Source: DASUBV01 sp036510065 (lineage in GTDB: Bacteria > Actinomycetota > Actinomycetes > Streptosporangiales > Streptosporangiaceae). Taken from it: a stretch of DNA of 64,000 nt. Below the pieces are notes generated by a model. The model did no database searches, was not told the DNA's origin, and saw only the letters and a program-made list of their open reading frames with translations. The stretch is taken from contig DATCEO010000129.1 of assembly GCA_036510065.1 (NCBI GenBank), forward strand, positions 176,314-240,313. The letters are read 5' to 3'. This document shows positions 53,918-62,620 of this stretch, one piece after another (position 1 is the first letter of the stretch; every line of letters begins with the position of its first letter). The position numbers and the translations under genes are program-made.

Positions 53918-53940
53918 CCGACCCCCCGGGTCGGTAGCAT
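53918..53940 (+). promoter_or_regulatory. inverted repeat and -10 in the ctaE divergent region
   Basis: CCGACCC-CCC-GGGTCGG (53918-53934) directly adjoins TAGCAT (53935-53940), a candidate -10 lying 8 nt before the ATG of the plus-strand gene. The short spacing would again give a leaderless transcript. The repeat could be an operator acting on both directions. Confidence 0.45.
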
Positions 53941-53948
53941 CCAGTTCC

Positions 53949-54350
53949 ATGAAGGTCGTTGTGTATAGCCATGATGCGGACGTAAGGGCCAGGATCAAGC
54001 TGGCGATCGGGCGCCGTCCAGCCGCTGACGTGCCCGAGGCAGAGATCACCGAGGTGGCCACCGAGCCCGCCCTGTTCCGGCTCCTCGATGCCGGCGGCGC
54101 CGACGTCATGGTGCTGGACGGCGAGGCTCAGCCCGCCGGCGGCATGGGCGTCTGCCGCCAGGCCAAGGACGAGATCTACAACTGCCCGCCCGTCCTGCTG
54201 ATCATCGGGCGGGCAGACGACGGCTGGCTGGCCACCTGGTCCCGCGCGGACGCCGTGGTCAGCCATCCGATCGACCCGGTCGCGCTGGCCCAGGCGCTGG
54301 CGGGGCTGATGCGCCGGCGCGCCGGGGATGCCCCGGCCGTCCAGGCCTGA
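53949..54350 (+). CDS. response-regulator-receiver-like protein of unknown role
   Basis: The 133-residue product has the size and layout of a receiver domain: MKVVVYSHDADVRARIKLAIG, ADVMVLDGEAQPAGGMGVCRQAKDE with an aspartate at the usual phosphorylation strand, PPVLLIIGRADDGWLATWSRADAVVSHPIDPVALAQALAGLM. The acidic pocket of true receivers is missing at the N-terminus, so phosphorylation is doubtful. It has no output domain. It starts opposite ctaE and is followed by trpD after 32 nt, an arrangement also seen in Streptomyces. Confidence 0.8.
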   Translation: MKVVVYSHDADVRARIKLAIGRRPAADVPEAEITEVATEPALFRLLDAGGADVMVLDGEAQPAGGMGVCRQAKDEIYNCPPVLLIIGRADDGWLATWSRADAVVSHPIDPVALAQALAGLMRRRAGDAPAVQA

Positions 54351-54382
54351 CCGGCGCCGGCCCGACAACCGAGGGATCACCC

Positions 54383-55441
54383 ATGGACGCGCGCACGACC
54401 TGGCCAGCGCTGATCGGCGCCCTGATCAAGGGCGAGACGCTCACCGCCGAGGAGACCGCCTGGGCGATGAACGAGATCATGGACGGCGCCGCGACGCCCG
54501 CTCAGATCGCCGGGTTCGGCGTGGCGCTGCGGGTGAAAGGCGAGACCGTCGGCGAGGTCAGCGGGCTGGCCAGCAGCATGCTCGCGCACGCCTCGCCGAT
54601 CTCGGTTCCCGGCCCGGTCGTCGACCTGGTCGGGACCGGCGGGGACGGCGCCCACACGGTCAACATCTCCACCATGGGGGCCATCGTGGCCGCGGCGGCC
54701 GGCGCCCGGATCGTGAAGCACGGGAACCGGGCGGCCTCGTCGGCCTGCGGGGCGGCTGACGTGCTGGAGGCCCTCGGCGTGGTGATCGACCTGGCGCCCG
54801 GCGCGACCGAGCAGCTCGTGGCCGAGGTCGGTGTCGGGTTCCTGTTCGCTCCGCTGTATCACCCGGCGTTCCGGCACACGGCCGTCCCGCGCCGCGAGCT
54901 CGGGGTCCCCACCGTGTTCAATTGCCTCGGCCCGGTGACCAACCCGGCCCGGCCCTCGGCGCTGGCCGTCGGCGTGGCCGACCCGCGGATCGGACCGGTT
55001 CTGGCGGGCGTCCTGGCCGGGCGCGGCTGCTCGGCGCTGGTCTTTCACGGCGAGGACGGGCTGGACGAGCTGACGACGACCGCTGCGTCCACCGTCTGGG
55101 TCGTGCACGGCGGGACTGTGAGCAAGACCACGTTCGACCCGGCCGAGCTGGGCGTCGGCCGGGCCAGGCTGGCGGATCTGACCGGCGGTGACGCCGCTCA
55201 CAATGCCACGGTGGCCCGGGCCTTCCTGAGCGCCAGCCCCGGCCCGGTCCGCGATGCCGTGCTGCTGAACGCGGCGGCCGCGCTGGCCGCCGAGGCCGGC
55301 GTGCCCGGTCCCGATGATCTCCGGCCAGCGCTGGCCGCCGCTCACCGGCGGGCCGCGGCGGCGGTAGATTCCGGCGCCGCCGCGGACCTGCTGGAGCGGT
55401 GGGCCGCGGCCAGCCAGCGGCTCGCAGCGGCCACCGCCTAA
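54383..55441 (+). CDS. trpD: anthranilate phosphoribosyltransferase
   Basis: TrpD transfers ribose phosphate to anthranilate in tryptophan synthesis. The 352 residues include LVGTGGDGAHTVNISTMGAIVAAAAGARIVKHGNRAASSACGAADVLEALG (read in parts; GTGGD binds PRPP, KHGNR is the anthranilate site) and FNCLGPVTNPARP. It is away from other trp genes, as is usual in actinobacteria where it lies near the bc1 genes (Rv2192c in mycobacteria). It has no attenuator-like leader. Confidence 0.96.
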   Translation: MDARTTWPALIGALIKGETLTAEETAWAMNEIMDGAATPAQIAGFGVALRVKGETVGEVSGLASSMLAHASPISVPGPVVDLVGTGGDGAHTVNISTMGAIVAAAAGARIVKHGNRAASSACGAADVLEALGVVIDLAPGATEQLVAEVGVGFLFAPLYHPAFRHTAVPRRELGVPTVFNCLGPVTNPARPSALAVGVADPRIGPVLAGVLAGRGCSALVFHGEDGLDELTTTAASTVWVVHGGTVSKTTFDPAELGVGRARLADLTGGDAAHNATVARAFLSASPGPVRDAVLLNAAAALAAEAGVPGPDDLRPALAAAHRRAAAAVDSGAAADLLERWAAASQRLAAATA

Positions 55442-55701
55442 TACTCCAGCCGGCCTCCGTGATCATGTGAGCCAGGCGGCTTGTCGCCGGTAGTGGCTGT
55501 GACGGGCTCGGGCTTGGTGTCCGTCCTACTCGTCCTCGCCGGCGCCGATCTGGCTCGCGACCGTCTGGCAGTAGAGCGCTGCCCGCCGCCAACCCCACCC
55601 GCTGATACATGCAGTTATCAGGGGGCCAGCGGCGCCGCGCCTTCCTGCCTGGGCCCGGTTGCCTAGTCCCCGTCGTCCGCCGGTCTGGCCCCCGGGTGTG
55701 C

Positions 55702-55986
55702 TCAGTCCTGGCCGTAGCCGATCGCGAAGGCGGCCTCCAGGTCGTGCCGCGAGTAGGCGCGGAACGCGATGTGCGTCTCGGTGTGCGTGACGCCGCTGAC
55801 CCGGTTGAGCGTGCCCGGGATCACGTCGCCGAGCTCCTCGTGGCTGCGGACCCGGACGATCGCCACGAGGTCGAACTCGCCGGTCACGGAGTACACCTCG
55901 GTGACAGACGGCAGCTGGGCGATGGTCTCGGCCGTTTCCGGGATGCGGGCAACGTCCGCCTTGATCAGGACGATAGCGGTGACCAC
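55702..55986 (-). CDS. Lrp/AsnC ligand-binding (RAM) domain protein
   Basis: The 94-residue product is a stand-alone AsnC-type effector domain without a DNA-binding part: TAIVLIKADVARIPETAETIAQLPSVTEVYSVTGEFDLVAIVRV, then DVIPGTLNRVSGVTHTETHIAFRAYSRHDLEAAF. Such small proteins oligomerise and bind amino acids, but their role in actinobacteria is unclear. The GTG start has GGAGG 5 nt upstream and lies within the 3' end of the exonuclease gene (22-nt overlap), so the two are coupled. Confidence 0.92.
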   Translation of the reverse strand: MVTAIVLIKADVARIPETAETIAQLPSVTEVYSVTGEFDLVAIVRVRSHEELGDVIPGTLNRVSGVTHTETHIAFRAYSRHDLEAAFAIGYGQD

Positions 55987-56741
55987 GGTCGCCTCCTGGG
56001 CCTGCCGGGATCGCGCGCCCCGGCCGCGGCAGTAGCGTACAGCGCCGGCCTGGCCTCCCGGCCGTCAGCGCTGGCCCCGGCGGCCGGGGCGGCCTGCCGC
56101 TGCCCTGGCTGGCCGGGCCGCCCGCGACTGGGCCACGGCCGGCCCGGCTGCTGGCCAGGTCCGCGTGCCGCCGCGACCTCCAGCAGCCCCAGCAGCACGT
56201 CCGCCGTGGCCTGCGCGTCGGGCAGGGCCCGGTGGCAGGGCGCGACGCGGGCGGCGAAGAACCCGGCCAGGGTGGACAGCTTGCAGTCCGGTACCTGATC
56301 GGGGCTCAGCAGCAGGCGGGCCAGGACCGCGGTGTCCAGGACCGCGGCGGGCGGCCAGGCGATGCCGCTAGCCTCGCATCCGCTGGTCAGGAAGCCGAGG
56401 TCGAACGGCGCGTTGTGCGCGACCAGGACGCAGCCGCGGGCGAAGGCCAGGAACGCGGGCAGTGCGCTGGCGGCCGCCGGCGCGCGGCGGACCATCGCGT
56501 CGCTGATCCCGGTGAGCTCGGTGATGGCAGCCGGGATCGGCGCGGCCGGGTTGACCAGCGAGAAGAACTCCCCCGTCACCCGCGCTCCGCTGAGCCGGAC
56601 CGCGCCGATCTCGATGATCGTCGCCTCCGCCGGGAGGAAGCCGGTCGTCTCGACGTCGACGACCACCACGTTCAGGTCCGCCAGCGCCCCGGGGCCGGGT
56701 GCCCCTTGGTTCGGTGCCGCGTGGCTCTGTCCTGCGCTCAC
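55965..56741 (-). CDS. DnaQ-like DEDDh 3'-5' exonuclease
   Basis: The 258 residues contain an epsilon-type exonuclease domain (22-190) with all catalytic residues: Asp29 and Glu31 in VVDVETTGF, Asp114 in VAHNAPFDLGF, and His170 and Asp175 in CHRALPDAQATAD. A low-complexity Pro/Gly/Arg tail makes up the last 65 residues. The mycobacterial counterpart Rv2191 additionally has a UvrC-like nuclease domain, which is absent here. Its DNA or RNA substrate is unknown; proofreading or nucleotide-excision accessory roles are both possible. Confidence 0.9.
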   Translation of the reverse strand: MSAGQSHAAPNQGAPGPGALADLNVVVVDVETTGFLPAEATIIEIGAVRLSGARVTGEFFSLVNPAAPIPAAITELTGISDAMVRRAPAAASALPAFLAFARGCVLVAHNAPFDLGFLTSGCEASGIAWPPAAVLDTAVLARLLLSPDQVPDCKLSTLAGFFAARVAPCHRALPDAQATADVLLGLLEVAAARGPGQQPGRPWPSRGRPGQPGQRQAAPAAGASADGREARPALYATAAAGARDPGRPRRRPWSPLSS

Positions 56742-56922
56742 GCCTTCACGCTAGGGGGTAGCACCGACAGTGCCGCCCCGGCGCGCCGCCGGCCGGCGGC
56801 AGCCCGGCGGCAGCCCGGCAGCGGGCAACACGGCGCACTCCAGCCCCAGAGGTGATGAGTTTCGTGATGGCATTGTTATCCCGACCTAGACGACGCCCGA
56901 ATCACGGGAGTTCGCGAACCGG

Positions 56923-56952
56923 TTGAATCCTCCCCGCCAGGTTCACTAGTCT
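56923..56952 (+). promoter_or_regulatory. promoter of the riboswitch-NlpC/P60 transcript
   Basis: TTGAAT (56923-56928), an 18-nt spacer and TAGTCT (56947-56952) make a plausible housekeeping promoter about 55 nt before the riboswitch. Confidence 0.5.
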
Positions 56953-57005
56953 CAGGCGCGAGCCGTACCGCTCATCAGCCACCAGCATGGTGGCGGCGGT
57001 CGGCC

Positions 57006-57174
57006 ACTGCCGAGTCTCCGTGGCCAGCCATTCCGGTGGCCTGGAGAGCCGGGGAACCACCGGTGGGCCGCAGGTACGCCTGCGCACGGCCCGCCAGGGG
57101 TGAATCGGCCCGACCTAGCCGGGCCGTAGGGCGACTTCCACGGCCCGAACCCGTCAGCTGACCCGGTAGGCAGA
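57006..57174 (+). promoter_or_regulatory. c-di-AMP (ydaO/yuaA) riboswitch
   Basis: The conserved blocks of this class occur in order: AGCCGGGGAACCACCGG (57048-57064), GGGGTGAATCGG (57097-57108), GGCCGTAGGGCGACTT (57122-57137) and GGCCCGAACCCGTCAGCTGACCCGGTAGGC (57142-57171, shown only by its key parts CCCGAACCCG and CAGCTGACCCGGTAGGC are conserved). CTGCC at 57007-57011 can pair with GGCAG at 57169-57173 to close the outer helix. In actinobacteria such riboswitches control cell-wall hydrolases, as here. Ligand binding is expected to switch the gene off. Confidence 0.93.
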
Positions 57175-57201
57175 CAGTGGGAGAAGGAGCGTGTCACGCA
57201 C

Positions 57202-58338
57202 GTGCATACGCCGCCAGAGGATCGCCCGTCGCGATCTCGACTGCCGCTACTCGCCAGGACGTCAGTGCTCACCAGGACAGCCGTGCTCGCCAGGACGGCA
57301 GCACTGCTCGCCAGGACGCCGGGAGACCGCAGGCTGAGGTCCGTCGCCGGGGTCCTGACGGCCGGAGCGGCCGCGCTGGGCCTCCTCGCTGCCACCGGCG
57401 GCATCGCCGTGGCCGCCCCGCAGCCCACCATCCCCCAGGTCCAGAAGAGGCTCACGCAGCTCACTACCCAGCTGGACCAGCTGGACCAGCAGTACGCCCA
57501 GGCCAAGCAGGAGTATCAGTCGGCGCAGCAGCGGCTGGCCGTAGTGAACAGCGAAGCCGCCCGTTACTCCAAGCAGTACAACTCGATGCGCGCCGAGGTC
57601 GGCCGGATCGCCGCGCAGGCCTATGAGCAGGGCAACATCAACTCGTCCGTGGCCCTGCTGACCTCAGGGAATCCGCAGCAGATCCTGAACCAGTCCTCGA
57701 TCCTGACGGAACTGTCCGCCACCAACAAGGCGAAGATGAGCCAGTTCATCGTCGCTGCCCGCCAGCTCACGGCCACTCAGCAGGCCGCGAAGCGGACCAA
57801 GGCCGGGATCGCCCAGATCAAGGACGGCCTGGCCAAGAAGCAGGCGAAGCTGACGAAGGAGCAGGCGCAGCAGAAGACGCTGCTGGCCCAGCTCACACCC
57901 GCGCAGCAGGCCGTCGCCGGCCCGGGCGGCCCGCCGGTCGCCACCAGTCCCACCAGTCCCCCCAAGTACAACGGCCCCACCTCGACCCAGGCGCAGAAGG
58001 CTGTCGCCTTCGTGTACGCGCAGCTCGGCTGCCCCTACGTGTATGGCGGCACGGGTCCGTGCGGGTCCGGCTTCGACTGCTCCGGGCTGATGGAGATGGC
58101 CTGGGCGAGCGCCGGGGTGGCCATCCCCCGTACCAGCGAGGAGCAGGCCGGGCTGCCCGCCGTCAGTCTGTCGGAGCTGCAGCCGGGTGACATCCTGGAA
58201 TTCGCCGGCGACAGCCACGTGGGCATGTACGTGGGCAACGGGATGCTGGTTGACGCGCCGCATACCGGCGCGGTGGTCGAGAAGGTCGCGCTCAGCGGCT
58301 GGTACCGCTCGGAGCTCGTCGGAGCCGTCCGCCCGTAA
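57202..58338 (+). CDS. secreted NlpC/P60 peptidoglycan endopeptidase
   Basis: This cell-wall hydrolase cuts peptide stems. The 378 residues have an Arg-rich N-region with a repeated LARTA element, a signal helix (VLTAGAAALGLLAATGGIAVA), a coiled coil (about 75-230, QLTTQLDQLDQQYAQAKQEY and later KKQAKLTKEQAQQK) and a C-terminal NlpC/P60 domain with Cys293 in FDCSGLM, His339 in SHVGMYVG and His354. The coiled coil probably keeps it inactive until bound by a partner, as in RipA/CwlO proteins. It is regulated by the upstream c-di-AMP riboswitch. Start GTG, with AAGGAG 12 nt upstream, is slightly uncertain. Confidence 0.93.
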   Translation: MHTPPEDRPSRSRLPLLARTSVLTRTAVLARTAALLARTPGDRRLRSVAGVLTAGAAALGLLAATGGIAVAAPQPTIPQVQKRLTQLTTQLDQLDQQYAQAKQEYQSAQQRLAVVNSEAARYSKQYNSMRAEVGRIAAQAYEQGNINSSVALLTSGNPQQILNQSSILTELSATNKAKMSQFIVAARQLTATQQAAKRTKAGIAQIKDGLAKKQAKLTKEQAQQKTLLAQLTPAQQAVAGPGGPPVATSPTSPPKYNGPTSTQAQKAVAFVYAQLGCPYVYGGTGPCGSGFDCSGLMEMAWASAGVAIPRTSEEQAGLPAVSLSELQPGDILEFAGDSHVGMYVGNGMLVDAPHTGAVVEKVALSGWYRSELVGAVRP

Positions 58339-58369
58339 CCAGCCGGTAGTCTCACGCTAGATCGCCGGC

Positions 58370-58412
58370 GCGTGCCGTCAGCAGGGCAGCTTCAGCCCTG
58401 CCGACGGCACGC
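58370..58412. terminator. 18-bp hairpin between the NlpC/P60 and glycosyltransferase genes
   Basis: GCGTGCCGTCAGCAGGGC and GCCCTGCCGACGGCACGC form an 18-bp stem with a single A-C mismatch and a 7-nt loop (AGCTTCA). There is no U-tract. It begins 32 nt after the first gene's stop and ends 15 nt before the next start, so it could terminate transcription or shape the glycosyltransferase leader. Confidence 0.65.
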
Positions 58413-58426
58413 GGCACAGGAGCGCC

Positions 58427-59581
58427 ATGCGCAAGGTCCTGATCGTCACCAACGACTTCCCGCCGCGACGCGGCGGGATTCAGTCGTTCGTGCACGCGCT
58501 GGCCGTCGGGCTCCCCCAGGGCTCCGTCTGCGTCTACGCCCCGTCGTGGGACGGGGCGGCCACCTTCGACTCGCGGCAGCCCTTTCCCGTGGTCCGGCAC
58601 CCCACGTCGCTCATGCTGCCGGTGCCGACCGTGACCCGGCGCGCGGCGGCGATTCTCAAGGAGTACGGCTGCGACACGGTGCTGTTCGGCGCCGCCGCGC
58701 CGCTGGGCCTGCTGGCCCCGTCGCTGCGCCGCGCCGGGGCGACCCGGCTAGTGGCGGTAACGCACGGCCACGAGGCGGGCTGGGCGGCGCTGCCCGTCGC
58801 CCGGACCCTGCTGCGCCGCATCGGCGAGGACGTCGACGTCGTTACCTACCTGGGCAACTATTTCCGGGTCCGGCTAGCTAGCGTGCTGACCCCGCAGGCG
58901 GCGGCGCGCATGGTCAGGCTCGCGCCCGGGGTCGATACCGCCGCCTTCCGGCCCGGCGCGGGCGGCGCCGCCATTCGGCAGCGCCTGGGCATCGGCCCCC
59001 ATCGGCCGGTGGCCGTGTGCGTGTCCCGGATGGTGCCCCGCAAGGGCCAGGACACGCTGCTGCGGGCCTGGCCGCGGGTGCGGGCGCAGGTGGGCGGGGG
59101 CCCGCTGCTGCTGCTGGTTGGCGACGGGCCCTACCGCGCCGAGCTGGGCCGCCTGGCCAGCCGGCTGGGCCTGGCTGACTCCGTGCTGTTCGCCGGGCCG
59201 GTGCCCCGGCAGGAGCTGCCTGCCTACTACGACGCGGGCAACGTGTTCGCCATGCCCTGCCGGACCCGGCGCGGTGGCCTCGACGTCGAGGGCCTCGGAA
59301 TCGTCTACCTGGAGGCGTCGGCGACCGGCCTGCCGGTGGTCGGCGGCGATTCCGGGGGCGCGCCCGATGCCATCCTGGACGGCGAGACCGGCTTCGTGGT
59401 GCCCGGCGGCCGGGAGGACGTGCTAGCCGACCGGCTCATCCAGGTGCTCGCCGACCCGGCGGCCGCCGCCGCGATGGGACTGAAGGGCCAGGCGTGGGTG
59501 GACCGGGAGTGGCGCTGGGACCTGGTGGCCCAGCGGCTCAGCCAGATCCTGGCCGGCCGCCCGGCCAGCCGGGAACCCTAG
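58427..59581 (+). CDS. pimB: GT4 mannosyltransferase, PimB-like
   Basis: By family and gene neighbourhood (Rv2188c, beside fadD15 and the bc1 genes) this is the GDP-mannose-dependent phosphatidylinositol monomannoside mannosyltransferase. The 384-residue GT-B fold starts VLIVTNDFPPRRGGIQSFVHALA, has VAVTHGHEAGW, the donor region VSRMVPRKGQDTLLRAWP, VGDGPYRAELGRLA and the GT4 EX7E element near GLGIVYLEASATGLPVVGGDSGG. It acts on the cytoplasmic side of the membrane. Exact acceptor is inferred from context only. Confidence 0.87.
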   Translation: MRKVLIVTNDFPPRRGGIQSFVHALAVGLPQGSVCVYAPSWDGAATFDSRQPFPVVRHPTSLMLPVPTVTRRAAAILKEYGCDTVLFGAAAPLGLLAPSLRRAGATRLVAVTHGHEAGWAALPVARTLLRRIGEDVDVVTYLGNYFRVRLASVLTPQAAARMVRLAPGVDTAAFRPGAGGAAIRQRLGIGPHRPVAVCVSRMVPRKGQDTLLRAWPRVRAQVGGGPLLLLVGDGPYRAELGRLASRLGLADSVLFAGPVPRQELPAYYDAGNVFAMPCRTRRGGLDVEGLGIVYLEASATGLPVVGGDSGGAPDAILDGETGFVVPGGREDVLADRLIQVLADPAAAAAMGLKGQAWVDREWRWDLVAQRLSQILAGRPASREP

Positions 59582-59620
59582 CGGCCGCGTGCCCGCGCGC
59601 CGATCAGGAACAGTAACGGA

Positions 59621-60016
59621 TCAGTGGGCGTAAAGCCCTCGGTAGTACTCGAAGACAAAGCCGATCATGGACAGGATGATCGCCAGCGCGCCGATCAGGA
59701 ACAGCCACCAGCCGATGGCGACTCCGATCGTGGCCAGGGCGGCCGACAGCCCCACGAACAGCGGCCACCAGCTGTGCGGGCTGAAGAAGCCCAGCTCGCC
59801 GGTGCCCTCGTAGATCTCGCCCTCGGGGTTGTCCTCCGGCCTGGGCGGCAGCCTGCGCCCCGTGAACAGCACGTAGAAGCCCGTGAGGAACGCCAGGCAC
59901 ACGGCCAGCGCCAGGGCGGTCGTGCCCGTCGGGTCGTGCGAGAAGCTCCAGTAGACGATGTCGGACGCCCCGAAGAACGCCGCGCAGCCCAGGAACAGGT
60001 AAGCCTCGACCTTCAC
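59621..60016 (-). CDS. ctaF: actinobacterial cytochrome c oxidase subunit IV
   Basis: CtaF is the small fourth subunit of the actinobacterial aa3 oxidase. The 131 residues have two N-terminal helices (AYLFLGCAAFFGASDIVYW and TALALAVCLAFLTGFYVLF), the conserved linker EDNPEGEIYEGTGELGFFSPHSWWPL, and two C-terminal helices. It overlaps ctaD by 4 nt, so the two are coupled. Orthologous to Rv2199c. Confidence 0.94.
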   Translation of the reverse strand: MKVEAYLFLGCAAFFGASDIVYWSFSHDPTGTTALALAVCLAFLTGFYVLFTGRRLPPRPEDNPEGEIYEGTGELGFFSPHSWWPLFVGLSAALATIGVAIGWWLFLIGALAIILSMIGFVFEYYRGLYAH

Positions 60017-61710
60017 TCGCCGACTCCGATCGACTGCCGCTCCAGCTCACGGTTGCGGCCGGAGGCGATGTGCGGGTAATGGAGGTCGAACGCCGGGCGC
60101 TCGGACCTGATCCGCGGGATAGAGGTGAAGTTATGCCGCGGCGGCGGGCAGGAGGTGGCCCACTCCAGCGAGTTGGCGAACCCCCAGGGATCGTCGGCCG
60201 TGACAGGGTCCGCGTTCTTGTGCGTCCAGTAGATGTTGTAGATGAAGACCAGCGTGGACGCGCCCAGGATGAAGGACCCGATCGAGGAGATGTCATTCAG
60301 CGTGGTCGCCAGGTGCGGCAGGAAGGGATAGTTGGCGATGCGCCGCGGCATGCCCATCACGCCCAGCCAGTGCTGCACCAGGAACGTCATGTTGAAGCCG
60401 ATGAACACCAGCCAGAAGTGCCATTTCCCGAGCGTGCTGTTCAGGATCTTCCCGGTGAACTTGGGCCACCAGAAGTAGAAGCCGCCGAACATGCAGAACA
60501 CCACCGTGCCGAACAGCACGTAGTGGAAGTGCGCGACCACGAAGTAGGAGTCGCTGACCGCGAAGTCCAGCGGCGGCGAGGCCAGGATGATGCCCGTCAG
60601 GCCGCCGAACAGGAACACGACCAGGAAGCCGACGATGAACAGCATGGCCGGCTCGAAGACGAGCTGGCCGCGCCACATCGTGCCGACCCAGTTGAAGAAC
60701 TTCACCCCGGTCGGCACCGCGATCAGGAAGGTCATGAACGAGAAGAACGGCAGCAGCACCGCGCCGGTGGTGAACATGTGATGCGCCCACACCGTCATCG
60801 ACAGCCCGGCGATCCCCATCGTCGCTGCCACCATGCCCTTGTACCCGAACAGCGGCTTGCGGGAGAACACGGGCACGATCTCGGTGGCGATGCCGAAGAA
60901 CGGTATCGCGACGATGTACACCTCGGGATGGCCGAAGAACCAGAACAGGTGCTGCCACATGATCGCGCCGCCGCTGGAGGCGTCGAAGATGTGCGCGCCG
61001 AGCTTGCGGTCGATCTCCAGCACCAGCAGAGCGGCTGCCAGCACCGGGAAGGCAATAAGCACCATGATGCTGGTGACCAGGATGTTCCAGGTGAAGATCG
61101 GCATCCGGAGCATGGTCATGCCTGGGCAGCGCATGCAGACGATCGTGGTGACGAAGTTGACGCCGCCCAGGATCGTGCCGAGGCCGGACAGCACCAGGCC
61201 CATGATCCACATGTCGGCGCCGATGCCCGGCGAGTACACCGCGCTGGTCAGCGGTGAGTAGGCGTACCAGCCGAACGCCGGGGCCCCGCCGGGGGTCAGG
61301 AAGCTGAACAGCAGGATCAGCCCGCCGAACAGGAACATGTAATAGCTGAGCAGGTTGAGCCGGGGGAACGCCACGTCGGGCGCGCCGATCTGCAGTGGCA
61401 TGATCTCGTTCGCGAACCCGACGAACAGCGGGGTGGCGAACAGCAGCAGCATGATCGCGCCGTGCATGGTGAACAGCTCGTTGTACTGCTGGTCAGAGAC
61501 GACATGGTTGTCCGGCCCGAACAGCTGGATCCGCATGATCATGGCCAGCAGGCCGCCGATCAGGAAGAACCCGAACGACGTGATCAGGTACAGGTGACCG
61601 ATGATCTTGTGGTCGGTCGAGGAGAGCCAGCTGGCCAGGATCGAGCCTTTGCCCGTGTCACCAGGGCCTGGCCCGGTGACACCCGCAAACGTCTGGCCTG
61701 CGGTGGTCAT
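60013..61710 (-). CDS. ctaD: cytochrome c oxidase subunit I
   Basis: CtaD is the catalytic heme-copper subunit. From the ATG at 61710 (GGAGG just upstream) the product has 565 residues and twelve helices. It shows the low-spin heme histidine in FTMHGAIMLL, the HPEVYI motif with the His-Tyr pair of the copper site, WAHHMFTTG with two further CuB histidines, and VVAHFHYVLFG for the heme ligands. The frame upstream to 61860 is open but not conserved-looking. Downstream ctaF overlaps by 4 nt; the customary ctaC gene upstream is missing. Confidence 0.97.
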   Translation of the reverse strand: MTTAGQTFAGVTGPGPGDTGKGSILASWLSSTDHKIIGHLYLITSFGFFLIGGLLAMIMRIQLFGPDNHVVSDQQYNELFTMHGAIMLLLFATPLFVGFANEIMPLQIGAPDVAFPRLNLLSYYMFLFGGLILLFSFLTPGGAPAFGWYAYSPLTSAVYSPGIGADMWIMGLVLSGLGTILGGVNFVTTIVCMRCPGMTMLRMPIFTWNILVTSIMVLIAFPVLAAALLVLEIDRKLGAHIFDASSGGAIMWQHLFWFFGHPEVYIVAIPFFGIATEIVPVFSRKPLFGYKGMVAATMGIAGLSMTVWAHHMFTTGAVLLPFFSFMTFLIAVPTGVKFFNWVGTMWRGQLVFEPAMLFIVGFLVVFLFGGLTGIILASPPLDFAVSDSYFVVAHFHYVLFGTVVFCMFGGFYFWWPKFTGKILNSTLGKWHFWLVFIGFNMTFLVQHWLGVMGMPRRIANYPFLPHLATTLNDISSIGSFILGASTLVFIYNIYWTHKNADPVTADDPWGFANSLEWATSCPPPRHNFTSIPRIRSERPAFDLHYPHIASGRNRELERQSIGVGE

Positions 61711-62197
61711 CGGTAACCTCCGGCTGCTGCCACTGGCCGATCCCTGACCGTTCCCTGCCAGCAACGGCAGCATCCGTGCCGGGCTGCGCATGACGTCAGG
61801 TGCCTGCCCTGCCGGATCCTTGTGACCGCCGCTCGGCGGGAGGCCAGCTCCCAGCTGCATCTGCCTGCTGCCACGGCACTAACCGCCGCCAGCAGCGTCG
61901 CAGGCACCGTGCATCTCGATTGCTACAGGCGTTGTTGGTAGAAACGATGATGGCAGGGCAATACGCGGGTGTCAACGACACCTTGGCGGGATGACGCAGG
62001 TGGAGATGGGATCCTGGCATGGCGCATATCCCTGGCAGCCTCAGGCCGCGGCCGGCCCGGTGAAGGCCGCCGCCGGCACTGCTGATGGTCGCCGGAATAG
62101 GTTCGGGTGGCTCTGGGCCCTGCGGCCCGCGAGGGCCATGGTGGCGGTGCCGCGATGCGAGGGACCGCGAGCTTCCAGGGGGCGGGGAAGGGGTCGC
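61711..62197. other. region upstream of ctaD
   Basis: No gene is recognisable on either strand here, although ctaC would be expected. The stretch 61921-61980 is AT-richer and holds the ctaD promoter. Open frames covering the rest, on both strands, have shadow-like composition. Confidence 0.6.
61947..61975 (-). promoter_or_regulatory. ctaD-ctaF promoter
   Basis: On the minus strand TTGACA (61970-61975, a perfect -35) is followed by a 17-nt spacer and CATCAT (61947-61952). The transcript would start near 61940 and have a leader of about 230 nt before ctaD. A dedicated promoter is consistent with the absence of ctaC upstream. Confidence 0.6.
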
Positions 62198-62620
62198 ATG
62201 GCGGGGGGGCTTCAGCTCACCGGGATCTGTTCGGTGGCGGTGAGCTGCGGGACTTCGGCCGGTCGCTTGCCTTCTACCGTGGCGTGCTCGGATTGCGGCT
62301 GGGGCAGGGGGAGGGGTGGATCGCACAGTTGCACGGCCAGGGTGATGCCCCCCCGGACGCTCGTCCTGCTTGAGGTGGGCGGGCATACCGTCCACCACGC
62401 CGCCGCGCCAGGCCTCCGCCGGGTCGCGTGGCGGGTCGGCGCGCAGGCGGACCTTGACCTGGCCCAGCGCCTGCTCAAGCGCCAGGGGCTGCCGTGCCAG
62501 CGCCGGCGGGAGGAGCGCGGCGACATCATCGATACCCGCGACCCTGACCGGGCCCACGTCCTGCTCGTGTGGCTGGACGGCGTCCAGCTGGCCGGGAACC
62601 GGCTGCCGCCCCGGCTGTAA
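62198..62620 (+). pseudogene. VOC (glyoxalase-like) family gene with two compensating frameshifts
   Basis: The frame from ATG 62198 reads MAGGLQLTGI, then loses similarity. From about 62233 to 62350 the typical VOC sequence GELRDFGRSLAFYRGVLGLRLGQ continues in another frame (with GWIAQLHG). After a run of seven C (62348-62354) the first frame resumes with RTLVLLEVGGHTVHHAA and QADLDLAQRLLKRQGL, and stops at 62620. One base lost near 62225 and one gained in the C-run explain the pattern. It is either a decayed gene or two sequencing errors. Confidence 0.65.

Larger units (their letters stand above)
56742..57201. other. intergenic region carrying the c-di-AMP riboswitch
   Basis: These 460 nt separate the exonuclease from the NlpC/P60 gene and contain no ORF of note. 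The left part (56742-56900) shows nothing recognisable. The right part holds a promoter and a riboswitch, which are listed separately. Confidence 0.7.
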
